The notes below the pieces were generated by a model, which was given only the letters and a program-made list of their open reading frames with translations, made no database searches and was not told the DNA's origin. From Sindora glabra (taxonomy: Eukaryota > Streptophyta > Magnoliopsida > Fabales > Fabaceae), in assembly GCA_020226215.1 (NCBI GenBank), contig CM035233.1:73971317-74035316 (forward strand): DNA of 64,000 nucleotides. Reading direction: 5' to 3'. This document shows, piece by piece, positions 24,380-38,014 of the stretch (position 1 is its first letter; each line of letters begins with the position of its first letter). The position numbers and the translations under genes were made by a program.

Positions 24380-25526
24380 TATAAATATTTGTAACCTTAT
24401 CTTCTGGATATTCATTTTGTAAAAAAATATGCTTGTTAAAACCTCTACTAGGAAAAATATAATTAAAAAAAAGAAAAAGAGTATATTATTCTTTAAATGA
24501 ATAATCTACCTTATTAAAAACGTTGCCATAAAAATGAAAAATCCAATAAGTAAAAACTATGGTCATGAAAAAAAGAGTGTAACATGTGCTTAACTCTTCT
24601 CATTGAAAATATTATTGAAAACTTTTAAATCAATGCCTCTACTAATAGGTCAATTAGGGACTACTTGAACAAATTTGTTACCATGATCAATGATCATAAT
24701 CCTTTCATAAGTAAATTTGTTATCTTCTTGGATGCATTATTTTTCCAACTGAGCTTTTGCATATTATATTATCTTTTTATTGGTCTGTTGAAATTTCTTT
24801 TTTGAAATTCATACATATATCAAGAAACATAATATAGGTACATCATCATATGTAAATAAATAATAATATAAAATTAAATTTTGTGTAGATTAAACATCTT
24901 CCATTTGCATGACTAAATAGTTATGACTCAAAATTTATATAAATTGGATAATCTCATTAATTATTTTAAAAAGATACCAAAATATATATTTTGTTTTATT
25001 CCAGTATATTTTCATTGAAAAAAATTATAGTTTACTAATAAACTAATTGAAAAGGTATATTAGAACATGTGTTGTTAGCAGACTACATTAGTGTATTAAT
25101 TGCACTTAGATATAAACTTCAAGACCAATAAATTTTTTATTATTCTTTAGAGTTCAAAGTGAATCTTTATTAGTATCATCTACCAAGTGATTAAAAATTC
25201 ATTAGAATCTTTATTAGTACCAACTACCAAGTGAATCTTTATTATTTTAAGATTTTTTCATTTTGGTTGATGAATAAATTTTTTATCATTTAAATACTTG
25301 ATTTACAAGTCAAGACAAAACTTAGTTTTTTAAAATCTTTTATTTTAAACTTCATTTTTTTCAAATATTCTATTGCTTTTAGAAGTTATGCACAAATTTT
25401 GATAATAATCAAATTATCAATATATGCATAAATTATAGTAAAATCATATTTAGATATCTTGATAAAATGCAAAGGATTGTGTATATATTTTTTTCAACAA
25501 ATATTTACTAAAATAATTATATTTCA
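24380..25526 (-). pseudogene. Older Ty1-copia element, 3' half of pol (left part of the split copy)
   Basis: On the minus strand, descending from 25526, the text KKYIHNPLHFIK is followed by YAYIDNLIII, the reverse transcriptase YVDD region with altered residues. Then come LLKAIEYLKK, FKIKDFKKLSFVLTC, and further down a block ending YLSAINTLM with stops. At about 24400-24610 the minus strand has the T-rich CTCTTTTT...GGTTTTAACAAG phrases that often follow pol in this group. The matching upstream half of the reverse transcriptase is at 30332-30640, on the far side of a complete younger copia insertion. Stops and frame changes make it inactive. Confidence 0.75.
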
Positions 25527-26093
25527 TGTTAGAAAAATATGGATGTGCAGTTTAAGGCAAGACATAGGTTACTATCTTCAAAGAATTATCCAAGCTTCTT
25601 ATGTAGTGCTTAAACTAGTAATTTCCTCAAGATTCAACAAACTCTTCTATCTTGAAAATGTATGACCAAAATAAGAAGCAGATAGTAAGAAAATGAAATC
25701 TAGTAAGTAGAAAAAGAGTATTTATGGAAAAGTGATTGTAGATGAGTGCATTGTTCAAAATGAGTGGAATAATATGCCCTTTATAGACTCTGAAATCTAG
25801 CTGTTAAAAGATAGTCATTGAAAATATAAATCTTAAAAAATAAATGTTAAAATAATCGTTAATAATAAATATTTAAATAGTTATTGAGAATTAAATGTTT
25901 AAATAAATACATTGATATTTCAAATCTTATTATAGAGTTTAGTTTTGCAAAAAATGGGCTTGGACCTAGCCTTATGTGTTATTCGTACTCAAAAGGTTAA
26001 TTTCTTTTTTTGTCACTTTATATATATATTTTTCATATATAAACTTTCTTTTAAGGCGAAACTTGCTTAGTGTGGAATACTACTTAATATACA
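25527..26093 (-). mobile_element. 3' LTR of the inner Ty1-copia element
   Basis: This begins TGTTAGAAAAATATG and ends AATATACA on the plus strand, with TG...CA termini. It aligns through its whole length with 29776-30331. Shared words include GACATAGGT, CTCAAGATTCAAxAA, TTAAATGTTTAAATAAATAC and TTTTGCAAAAAAT. The element reads on the minus strand, so this copy is the 3' LTR. Many differences between the copies point to an old insertion. Confidence 0.85.
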
Positions 26094-29000
26094 ATAATTC
26101 TTCACATATTTCAAAAGACTTATAAAAAAAAAAATAGGTAAAAAATCTTTGTTAGGTTCTTAAATAAATGTAAATCATCGATTTAATGTCTTTACAGACT
26201 ATGAACCAAATTTAGAAAGAGAAAGACTTAATTTACAGAGTTACTAATGAAACAATTAGTTTCTATGAATTAATAATCTCTTGTTGTAAAATAGCAGTTT
26301 TACTAATCAATTCATAAGTGTAAATCATTTTTCTATACAATGTAGTTTTACCTTAATAAGCCATACATGCGCATGCTTATTAGTTCATAAGTGTTCTTGA
26401 AATTTTACTAGTATCTCATAGGAGTAGCCTCGCTCCACACTTATATAAGTGAATCCATCAAGTGTATACTGCAATTAAATACACCACCCATAAAAGTTAT
26501 GAAATTCATTAAAAGTCAAGCTCATCCTCATATATAATTTGTAATTTTAAAGCACTATTCAAATACACCATAAAAAGGACACATAAAATTAATTTTAGTG
26601 CTTTTAAAACTAACATTGACTTGTTATTATCCATATGAACCTACTTTATGGAATCGCCAATCATATAGGTTAGGTTACCATTAATGTTAATTTCTTAAAA
26701 TGGTATTAGTCTCATTCCCCTTGATGTTTCAATTATTTGTTTTATACCTAAGTGTTTCATTAAAGGATCGGTCAAATTCTTATCTGACTTCATATAATAT
26801 ATGGAAATCTTTCTATTTTTAAGTAATTATTTTACAATATTGTGTCTCAATTTAATATGTCAATTTTTTCCATTAAAAGCTTTATTCTTTGCAATAGTTA
26901 TTACAATTTGCAATCACAATGTATAGATATTGAAGGTTTTAGTTTCATACCTATCGATATATCAAATAGGAAATTTCTTATCCATTCAACTCACTTCTAG
27001 CCATCTTAAAAGTTAAAAACTATGACTCCATGATGGATCTAGTTATAATTATTTACTTGGATAATTTTCAAGCTACTATGCTACCACTAAGGGTGAACAC
27101 ATAACTACTAGTAGATTTTGTCTTATTTGAATTAGAGATTCAATTAGTATCATTGTATCGATTTATATAAAATGTCATAATTCATTAGGTATTTCATTAT
27201 TCTAGTTATATTTAAAAAATATTTTAATTTTTAATTTTTTGATAAAGATGTATAAATTAAATTTGCTTTAGTATTAGGCACATGTTAAACATCACCTAAA
27301 GATAGGGTCTTGCCAAATATAAGTTTTAAAAATATTTTACCTTTTGCAAGAACTTTTGCAATCCTTGAATCTCAAAGATGAACCAGATCTTCTTCATTTC
27401 CTACTGGTGAGTAAGAGATGAGATTTCTCTATTAACATAAATGTTTCTTATAGCATTAAAATTTACTACTCAATCTTTCACATTAATCACAATATTTGCT
27501 TAAAAAATTATTATCATAATTATATCATTTTTATTATCTCCAACTAAATTTGCTTTAGGTTTTAGAGAATTATTATTTCTCACCTTTTTTTCTCATATTA
27601 GGGTGCATGATGTTCTAACTTACTACAAACATAATAGTTTCTTTAATTTTTTTTTAGATGAGTATTAGAAACATAAAGAGTACTGACTAACTTTTCCTCT
27701 AGATACACAAATTTCTTAAGAATTTTTTTTCTTTTTTACATAATGTTTTTAAGTTAAGAAAACGTCACTATCTTTCCTTATGATTCTAATCATTAGTTTC
27801 ATCTATGTCTTTCATATCAAAATTTTAAGTTTTATTCTCCACAAAGTATATTAAAATTAATGTCAAAGATAATAACATTATTCATATATAAGCTAATGAT
27901 CACACATTCATTGTTTTTTCATTTTGTATATATGCATTTATCCACTTTAACACACCAAACATTATTATTTATTAAGATTTGATCAAATTTCTAATGTCAC
28001 TATTTAGAGGCCCGTTTTAAACTATATATAGACTTTCTCAATTTATAATTTTTTTTATTTCTATCATAGGATGTTACAGTACTCAAATTGTATCATATAA
28101 ATTTCTTTTTCTAATTCTCTATTAAAAAAATAGTTCTCACATCCATTTGATATACAACTAATTTAAAAAAAAAAGCCAAAACAAATAAAATATGAATAGA
28201 AGAAATAATTGTTACTATGTAAAAATATTGAAGTTTTCAATTAAGCCACTAGGAAAATATTTTTTAAAAAAAAATCCATTTATAACTTATTGACTTTGCT
28301 CCAGGAGGCAAGTCCACTAATTCCTAAGTTTAATTTTGTAAAATTAATTTAAGTTCTATTTCAATTGTTTTCTTAAAAGTTTTGCTTCAAAGTATGTTTA
28401 ATGATCATTATAAACATAAAAATTATTTTCAAAAGAAATTTCTTTTCTTCTTCTTAAAACTTTATCATTTAATTATGAATCAGTCAGAGGCGTATTTAAA
28501 GTCTTTATTGCATGAAAAATTTTATAATGTAGTGGATAAATGTGTTCAAAGAACTCAACATTCTTTGTCTCTATTAATGTATTATAGTCAAGCATAATAC
28601 TTCTATATACAAAACTATTACTCATATATCCCACAAACATATAATTAAAGGTTTTTTATCCTATTTTTTTTCTTTGGTTTAGGCTATAAAACTTTAGCTA
28701 GACATCTTCATAATTTCAAATATTGTAAATTAGGTTCATAATCTTTCCACAATTCATAAGGTGTTTTCCCTATTTCCTTATGGGGTATCCTATTTGCAAG
28801 TGACATATAGAATAAATTTATAAACACCAATAACATTGGCTAACATATTTGTTGACAATACATATCAAGTTAAGATAAACCCCATTTAAATACATTAAGT
28901 AAACAAAAAATAAGTAAATATGTTTACACTGGCTTACATAAACTTATTTGTCATGCGCAAATATCTTCACTTTCAAAATTAGAAAAATAAAGTTCATTAA

Positions 29001-29775
29001 ATATAAAAATGCTAATTAGTTAATGTTCATGATCTCACAAATATTCCGTTTAGAATCTCAATAAAAGCTTCTTAAGTAATCCATAAATATTAGATAAAAG
29101 TAATTTATTTCAAACTTAAAAAATATGATGTAAACTATTATAGATGATTAATATAAATTTTCCCAAAGGATTTAAATTAAACATGAAATCAAGAACTATC
29201 AAAATATTACTTTTATTTTTTTTCCATGCTTTTGTAGTGTATTATTAATAAAAATCAAACACGCTAAGTCACACAAGAAGTTATAAAGTAAGTTAGTAGA
29301 TAGTTATGTTCACATATATAGTAAAAATATTTTTTGATGAAAATAAATTTTTGAACAATATAATTCCTAAAATATAAATTAAAATATAAATAAATGAATA
29401 ATAAATTATCATTTCCTTTAAATTGTGATTTATAGTTTAATGGTACAACATAAGTATAACACTAATACACTAATTAACTATAGTAATAAAACTAATAATG
29501 TTAGAATAAAAATTGAGTAAAGTACTTACCTAGATTTGCAAGCTTTCAATTTATTTGCATGACCTCATTTATAAATAGTTAAAGAAATTAAGTCATGGTT
29601 ATCTTACAATGGATCATAACAATCTACATCTCAAATAAAAAACACAAATGAAAAGAATGGTTAAAGAAATTACATTATATAAATTATAAACATAATGAAT
29701 TAGAAATTATTTTTAAAAACTTATATGTAGAGACATTATCTTTAATACAACACTTAAGGGTAAATTCCTTGATAT
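26094..29775 (-). pseudogene. Inner Ty1-copia element, internal region with pol in scrambled order
   Basis: On the minus strand the order is as follows. Integrase C-terminal part: RIPHKEIGKTPYELWKDY at about 28740-28790, with the FFEHIYPL block below it. Reverse transcriptase: ELVDLPPGAKS near 28290-28322, YQMDVRT near 28145, SIYSLKRASK near 28010, SLYMNNVIIFD near 27880. Next, a gag zinc knuckle (YVCSKLEHHAP, about 27600-27640) and a protease-like block (VVNFNAIRNIYVNREISS, about 27420-27480). Last, RNase H: STSSYVFTLSGS near 27090 and HIKLRHNIVK near 26850. Gag-protease should precede integrase in copia elements, so this piece is out of place. The protease active-site triplet is lost and stops are frequent. 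No intact frame remains. Confidence 0.8.
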
Positions 29776-30331
29776 TGTTAGAAAAATATGAATATGCAAT
29801 TTGAGGTGTGACATAGGTCACTATTCTCAAAGAATTATCTTGGTCTTTCATGCAGAATTTGAATTAGTAATTTTTTTAGGATTCAATAAGCTCTTTTATC
29901 TTAAAAATACATAACCAAAATAAAAAGCAGGCAACAAGAAAATGAAACCCAACAAGTAAGAGAAGAATGTTTGCAAAAAAATAATTATAAGTGAGTGTGT
30001 TGTTCAAAATGAGAGGAATAGTATGCCTTTTATAAGCTTTGAAATCTAGTCATTGAAAAATAAATATTAGAATAACCATTAGTAATAAATATTTTAATAG
30101 TCATTAAGAATTAAATGTTTAAATAAATACATTGATAATTCAAATTTTATTAAAGTTAAAATCTGGTTTTGCAAAAAATAAGCTTGGGCTTAGTCTCATG
30201 TATTATTCATGCTTAGAGGGCTACTATTTTTCTTTATTACTTTATATAAAAAAAATCATATATAAATTTTCTCTTAAGGCCAAAATTACCCAATGTAAGA
30301 TTAAATCTTTTAAAATACTACTCAATATACA
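29776..30331 (-). mobile_element. 5' LTR of the inner Ty1-copia element
   Basis: The termini TGTTAGAAAAATATG and CAATATACA match the partner at 25527-26093. Directly inside it the minus strand reads ATATCAAGGAATTT, a weak relative of the usual primer-binding TATCAGAG word. A 5-bp target duplication could not be confirmed by eye (TTTCA before the left LTR, ACACT after the right). The insertion point is instead proved by the split reverse transcriptase frame of the older element. Confidence 0.85.
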
Positions 30332-30700
30332 ACACTGTATCCATCCTAATTGTTTTATTTCATACAAAGATCTTTCAAATTTAATTAAACATCATTTTTC
30401 AAGAATTCAAATTGCATGTTTTGAGCATTTTAAATTCTTCAAGTATTTTCATATAATGTCATTGTTAATTATCATGTTTGTAATATGATATAACTAAATT
30501 TATTAAATGTATATCAAGTTTTGATATATTACTAGAAAACTATATCCTCTATATGTAAATATATATTTCTCACAATTAATGACAAATTTTGTAAAAACCA
30601 TTATTCTACGTATTATACTTTTTCTTTGCAACTTTAATTTTCTTAGTTTTTAGGTATAATTATACATTTGCACCTTATTAGTTTCACACTTTTAAGGTAT
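30332..30700 (-). pseudogene. Older Ty1-copia element, upstream reverse transcriptase part (right part of the split copy)
   Basis: Descending on the minus strand to 30332, the text KYLKNLKCSK, then CLIKFERSLYEIKQLGWI is the reverse transcriptase block before the YVDD region. It joins in order with KKYIHNPLHFIK at 25526 and below. The coding trace upstream fades into AT-rich sequence after about 30600. Confidence 0.7.
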
Positions 30701-31474
30701 TTCATTGCTTAATACCTTATAAGTATTTCTTCACTTTGTAAGTAAATTTAAACTTTATATTCCTATTTAAATTGCATCTCTCTTTGGCTAATAAATATCA
30801 CCATTATATAAATTCAAGATCCTCACTAATGATTATTTTTCATAATTATAAATGTTATATTATATATAAGAGTAAATGTTATTGATAACTATTTCCTTTT
30901 TTATTTCATCTTTCTCATTAAAGATATAATTAATTAAGATTTCTTTATTTTCATAAATTTTAGGTACTTGATTTTTTTTTAAAAATTATTATGTCTTATA
31001 TCTCTTTAAAAGTATTTGATTCCTTAATATGGTCATTTATTTATTTGCTTATTTTTCAAAATATTAATTTTTAGAACAAATAAGTTTATCATATTTCAGG
31101 CATGTTTAGAACCCAATTATTATTGAAAAATATATTGTCATACTTAAGTATCAATCTAAATAAGAGCATTTACATCTAACATATAATATTTATTTATTCC
31201 CTTTTGGTTAGTAATATATTTGGTAATTTTCTATATCTTATAAATTATTCATTTTATGAACTTTGATTTAATATCATCTTGTGTGAAGATTAAGATAATT
31301 AAATTTTATATTATTTCTACAACTACATATTTTCGCCCCTAATTTTAATAATTTAAGCTCATGAATATTTTTTATCACTTGTCAAGATTATTTATGTGCA
31401 TTGTGATAGGATAAAAATGTATTCCATATTTAAAAATTTTTATAAAGAACTATAACATTTTGACGTGATGTGTA

Positions 31475-31477
<3 letters not shown>

Positions 31478-31561
<84 letters not shown>
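31478..31561. repeat. (TA)n microsatellite, about 40 units
   Basis: An essentially uninterrupted TA run of more than 80 bases. It is self-complementary and can extrude as a cruciform, so length variation and assembly uncertainty are expected. Confidence 0.95.
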
Positions 31562-31563
<2 letters not shown>

Positions 31564-32902
31564 CAACATGCAACTTGCATATCCCTTAAAATGATATAAA
31601 GAATTTTTTTCTCTTAAACAAAGATACAACTAATAATTTGGAATATTAAAATTATCTTAACTAAATCATTTTACATATGAATATAATTTAGGATATTTAA
31701 CAATTGTTGTAATTGACATACAATAATTAATGAAGGTTTTAGATATTATTTCACTAACATTATCAAAATATATTGTCTTAATTGCATAATTAAGAAATTG
31801 TGCTTACACGTAAATTATTTAAATAAGTAATTTTGTAAATACTAAGTTTCAAATTAACAATAAATATATATTTGATTATTTTATTGAAAAATTAACTAAA
31901 ATCATAAAATATCCAAATGTCCACTTAGTGAATAGATAGATCAACTTATGCCATCTTATATTCATTCAAAAAATAACAGGAATTTAATCCCAACTTTTGA
32001 TGGTAATGGTCTTAATAGCCTTCAAATTAAATAATTTTAAGAAAATATAATACATAAAATTTATTAAATTGAAAAATCTTTTAATTCTTTAATGACTAAC
32101 TCTATGAATTTTCAAAGATTTTTTACATCATTATTGATTTGAGATGGCCTATTTGATCATGCAAAATATTGAAAATATTTTGATCAATAAACTTTTGATT
32201 CATATTTCTTTCAATTGACTTTGTATATGTATAATATATATCTAAAGAAAAAGAAAATAAGTTTTCATTACATTTTTTCTTACTTGAGACTAATTACAAT
32301 AACATAAAGATATTTCATATCTTATTATCTCAATATATTATCTGTTTCATCGTATATCTCTATAACTTATTTAATATCTTTAAGACTTAATTGATAATAA
32401 TATATCTATAAGTATTTTATTTCTCTTGGTAAAATTATATTAGTTTTTCAATAGCTTTTAATTAATTTTGTACTACTAAGTATTATATTGATATAATTTT
32501 CATCAATCATAAATTTGAGAAAATATTATCTATTCTTCTAAATGGTACACATTATTGCACAATTGATAAGACATAAATTTTCAATATTAATTTAATAGCA
32601 AAAAAATTAACCATTACTATTACAAATCAAATAACCAATTCTTCTTTCAAAATGTTTAATGGAATCTATCATATTTAAATGTTATATCATAAAAATCATC
32701 ATTGATGGCATCGTTATCATAAACAAAACTCACTTCAACCATATTTTCTTTCCTTTTAAAAAGGGTTTGATAAAGTTGTATAAGATGTTTAAACATATAA
32801 TAAGTACATAATTAATTGCCTTTCATACTATATCGATAACAAAATTTTCAAAAATCTTTTAAGTTCTTGTTATACATGCCTTTTCTTTTCTTTTCTTTTT
32901 TT

Positions 32903-33018
32903 AAATTCTACCACTTCTGGTAGTAAGAAATAATTTTATGGTTATTTATACTATTTTTATAAATTCTACCACTTCTAGTAATGAGAGATAATTTTATGGT
33001 TATTTGTACTATTTTTAT
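32903..33018. repeat. 58-bp tandem duplication
   Basis: Two adjacent copies (32903-32960 and 32961-33018) start AAATTCTACCACTTCT and continue through AATTTTATGGTTATTT with few differences. It is preceded by a (CTTTT)n run. Non-coding. Confidence 0.8.
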
Positions 33019-34739
33019 AACTATTATAATTGTAGTAATTAATTTGACTTTCCATATTCATGATTATAATTGTGATCTTATCCATATTTAAACTCGTTAA
33101 TTGTTAAAATATCACATCCATTTCAAGGAATACAATAAAACTAATTGGATAAATTTCAAAAGTTTATTATTTAGTTATAAAAAGGCATGAAATCAACTTA
33201 GAATAATAAAGAAATTTAGGAAGAATTACCGTTTAATGATCATATCTTTCTTAAAGTTATCTAAAGGACAAAGAGATCTTTTTATAATAAGATATTAAGT
33301 TTTAAATCCTTTAAGAAGAGATAAAATAAAATTATTACCTCTACACATCTTTACATTAATGCCTTATTCCAATCTTTATTTGTACCTTTAATCTTTATGA
33401 CAAATAATTCTTGCTAACATCATATAACCTATTGTTGATTGATATGGAGGAAGTGATTATTTCAATTTTCTAGCTTTTTTTTAAATCTTAAACTGGACCA
33501 TACTTCTCCTTCTCTTGATTTTCATAGACTTTGTATCTTTTCTTTAGGTAGTAAGAAGGAAATCCTTTATCTTATGAATTTGTTTAGGCATTATGATAAG
33601 CCTGAACTATAATTCTTCTAATTAGTCTTGAAAAAGCTTTGAATAGCATCATTTAGAATTCATTGCCTTAAAGGGCAATGGTTAACAATATCTTCCCATT
33701 ATTTTATAAAAACAAATTACAAAAGTCATACCACATTAGAAAAAGATGGGCTTTGTTTTTGTACTATAATGTAGCTTATGCAATAAAGATGCGGTTTGAG
33801 AACACGAAACTTTAGTTGTTCCATCCGTTTTGGAGGTGATTGACTAAATTTCTTGAAACTTAAAAAGAATGATGTAAATAACTCCCAAACAAAATAAATT
33901 GCATAATATTTTAAATAGTTTCACCATGCATAAAATTTTAGAATAAGCATAATTTTTCTTTTGAATTTAAAAATTCAAAATCGAAAGAATTTAGAAAACA
34001 TAAGCTAAATCATTTTCTCTTAAACTCAAAAACTCAAACTGCAAAAGTTTAATGAATGAAATTAATTGCCTAATTATAGTAACCTATAGGATATTTGACA
34101 CTCCTATGGGACTCTAATTCAAAAAGAGGGCTTGTGTTACAGATAAAGACTTATAGTTTGCTATAACTTGATTTATTTTACTAATAATAATGTTTCTGCT
34201 ACATTTTTTTTATCATATTCCTTGGTAACTCTTAAGGGTCAAGATAAAGTAACTTCAAGTGCTTACTCTATAGGTACTATAATTACTAACTTTAGGTGCT
34301 AAATAACATATTTTGTATACTTATTAATAAATAATCCATGAAATCATGATGCCGTTAGAACTTTATGTATCAAAAAGTAAGGTCAAACATATATATAAAA
34401 ATTTATAATCCATAATTTTACTATCAAAATATTTTAAAGTTATGATTCAAGCTTCTAAAAGGAAAAAATCTAAAAATACCAAATATTTAAATTCACTCAA
34501 GAGACAAAATAATTTGAATGGAAGAAACTAAAGAATACATAAATTCATAAAATAAAAAGTAAAACCTAAAATTCAAATTGGCTAGGTTATTATGTTGAAA
34601 ACATGCTATGAAATAATACCATAATGACAAAGAAATGAATAAAAAGAATAGAATAATAAAGAAATCGATGAATAGAATATAATAACATAAGAGTTTCTCT
34701 TATTTATGAATATGTAAAACTCTTTTACAATCTTTGGTA

Positions 34740-36854
34740 TATCATGATCCATTTCTAGTTATGACCGGCATATAATCTAATACTCGATTTCTACCAACCT
34801 AACTTATTAGCTTGTTAATTTAGTTATTTAGGTTATTAATTTATACAAACTATTTAAAAGTAACAAAAGGAAAATTGACATTATTATTACATGATATGAA
34901 ATGATTATTTCTTTTCACATTTAATTCAACCTAACCATCCTACACTATCCTATCTCTTACAATAGAAATGACAACCCTTGCATCGCTAATCTATACTAAT
35001 TGTTACTGCCCAAGTTATACCATTTGACTTTAAAGAGATAGGATAATAAGTGATGGTGAATTATCTTTAAAAAACTTGTAAAGTACACCATGTGAAAGAG
35101 TAAATTAAAGAATTAGTGAATGAATATACTAGTACAATTGGAATTTGAAATTCAATATGCATATCATCAACTAAAGTTACACTCTTATGTACTCGCACTT
35201 ATAGGTTTAAGTCACCTCATCACATGAGTGTCAGCATAATCATCCTTGGCATTTATGAATACTAAGATTATGGCAGTCATTAGAGGTTCCAACAGACATA
35301 CAATATAGCTTTACTTGTTTAATTCTTGTTAAGTCATTACAATGTCTCCTATATGTAAATTATAACATGAGTGTTTATCAATAAAATATAAATCATAACA
35401 AACTATTATCATTTTAATTAATATTATTAATAAGAAAGCAATAAACCTTTTTGTGACTCTTGGATCAACCTTATACTCTTCAGAAACTCATTCTTATTCC
35501 TTATAGGTCAACCTTATACTTTTCATAAGTTGTTACCAAATTCGATGTTCAAATTACTAATATACCCCCATCATGCTTTCCTATAAGTTCACATATCTCA
35601 TTCACAATCAATCTCATACCTCTATGCATAGTCATATTTCCAGCTCAAAACATAATCAATACTTAATCAATCTCAAATACATTCATAGCATATAACACAA
35701 CTTTTATGCCTTTAATGCATAGCCACATTGTGCAAATAAATATCATTTATATATTTTAATGGCATATAATCGAATGTATTGAAATTAAGTAAGTATGACA
35801 TATCATAGTAACTCCTTCTTATTTATTTATAAGGTTAATATCAATTTTTTAACCTACTAGGTTTGCCTTTATGTAAGCCCTATATAGTTGGAACACCCTC
35901 ATTATCTTGTGGCTAGAAATAAGGGAGTAACTGTTAATTGTTTAAACCTTAACATTCAACTATTTGCTATTGGATGTGAATTTTGGTGGAGGCTTGATGC
36001 AACTATTGACTATTTTAAGCCTAACAATTAATTATTCTACTAAATTTTTGTAGATTTTTCATGATGAAATTACTATCTACATGGGACCGTTGTCTCATAT
36101 AACTTATTTATTTCTTATCTTATCTTTTTTAAATCATCAATACACCCTTGAGAGACTTTGTTTATGCTATACTTATCATTAAAATCTACCTTATTTACCA
36201 TTAAATGCAATATTCTTTATGATTCTATAAATCCCTTAATTTTTTTACAAATGGTTAAACTTAAAGAAAATCAAAGATTAAGTTAGGATATTTACTCACC
36301 TTACTTAAAGGAAGATTAGAAAGGTTGAACCCATTATTTTTCAGCCCTAATCATCCAAAGTTTCAGGGGTTTCTCATTAGAGTTCCATTTCCTTTTCCAA
36401 GCTTAAGATGCATTTCACCCCACATAAAAAAGGAATAAAATAAAAAGGAAACTTAAGATTAAAGATTATTTAATAGTTTTTACTTAGGTTGCAATATGAA
36501 TCTCACGTAATCCCACATCCTTCATTCATGGCTTTATGAAGATTAGCAAAAAAAGTGAAGAAAAAGTTAAAAAAAAAAAAGAAAGAAAAGAAAGGTGAAA
36601 GGCTTAAGAGTTTAGGAAAAAGATGGAAGAAAGGAAAGTTGAATTGAGTTTTATGGGGTGCAGAAGCATATATTTCATTTGTCCAAAATTCATTCCACAC
36701 TCATTTATATACTTTTTTTTACCCACAATTGGCATTATTTTTATATCCTTTTCTTTTCCTAATTTATTTCCATTATTTTATTTAATTTATTCTCATGATC
36801 TCTTTTCCTTACTTGAGATAAAATTTTAAAATTCTAAACTAAAGAGGTGTAACA
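34740..36854 (-). mobile_element. Long LTR of family A, copy 2 (2.1 kb), probably solo
   Basis: On the minus strand it starts TGTTACACCTC and ends ...GCCGGTCATAACTAGAA...ATGATA. This matches the ends of copy 3 (TGTAATATCTC ... GGTCACGATC...GTTGTGACA). A minus-strand TATA box (GTATATAAATGAG, about 36702-36714) lies about 140 bases inside the start, as expected for U3. GATTAGGGCTGAAAAATAAT with GTGAGTAAATA downstream matches copy 1. No primer site or coding region adjoins either end. A 5-bp target duplication was not evident (TGGTA versus CAGAA), so the exact limits are uncertain. Confidence 0.6.
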
Positions 36855-38014
36855 CAGAATTTATACTCTTTAGGCATTAAGTGATAACTATCACAATTGG
36901 TAATAGTAATTATCTTTAATTGATAATTATCACTAATCAATAATGGTTATGATTAGAAATTAAGCAAATTTCAATTATAATAACCAATAAATAAATCAAA
37001 TATAAATAATGAACATTTACATAAATAAATATTTATAATAATATTTTATTTTATTTGATTATATAAAATAGTGCAAGAAGAAAATAAATTATCATTAAAT
37101 GAGAATTTTATCCTTACTATAAAGGTGAACTTGCAATTTTTATAGCCACAATTAACAATTTTAATGCTTTAAATGAATTTAAATTTAATTCATTATTAAT
37201 GTAAATTAATTTTACTTTATTATTCACCTATATATATTATGTTATTAAAAAACTGTTAAAATTCCTTTATTATTAGTAAAATTCTAAACTAATATTAACC
37301 TTTTTAATAAGGTGACATCTTTTTATTTATTAATACCATAAATCCTTTTACATCAATAATGGATCAAATTTAAGCTCACTTCAAATAAGTTAATTTCTCA
37401 ATAAATTACATTATTGAACAAGTATCAATATATATATTGACGGTTCATATATTTTTAAAAATTTTAAACTTAGAAATAATTTAAAAAATAATAATTGATT
37501 ATAATAAACTAATTTGTTATAAATTGATTGCTATACAACAATTTAAATCGTCGTGGATTAATAGATTTATTTACTACGTCTTTGCTAAAAAAAAGGCAAA
37601 TCTTATAAAACTTGACGCCATTTTTCCTAATTTTATGTTTATTATAATAACAAGATGGAAATGTTGGAAAAAACTCATAATTTAATTTTTCTCCGGATCA
37701 TGTTATATACCACAACATGATTTAATAAGCAACATAATTTTTTTTTTAGAAAAGAGTAGAAGAACATTGTAAATATTTTTAACCAATCTCATTGGTTCAT
37801 TCTCCATTTAGCACCCTTTAATCACCTATAATGCATTTGCAAAATACAGACAAAGAAATTTGATGATGAAGTTATACTCCCTCTATAGAAACATGCTATA
37901 CATTTTCTTCGAATGAAACCTTACCTTTTTGCACTCCAAATATGATAAATGTAGTCTCATATGTCTGTAGAGATAAATTGACTAATTAATTAGATTGGGT
38001 TACAATAGAATTTT
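36855..38014. other. AT-rich spacer with a dispersed repeat copy
   Basis: 36880-36985 repeats the dyad-rich segment seen at 18865-18965. The rest is AT-rich without a supported gene. Confidence 0.45.

Larger units (their letters stand above)
30701..34739. other. AT-rich DNA, probably decayed retrotransposon
   Basis: No gene is supported. The upstream part of the older copia element should lie here but is too worn to follow. Notable items are the long (TA)n tract and a 58-bp tandem duplication, listed separately. Confidence 0.4.

Noticed and set aside
30132..30488. Plus-strand 118-codon frame
   Set aside because: It runs across the end of a copia LTR into antisense reverse transcriptase; AT-rich composition makes such frames common.
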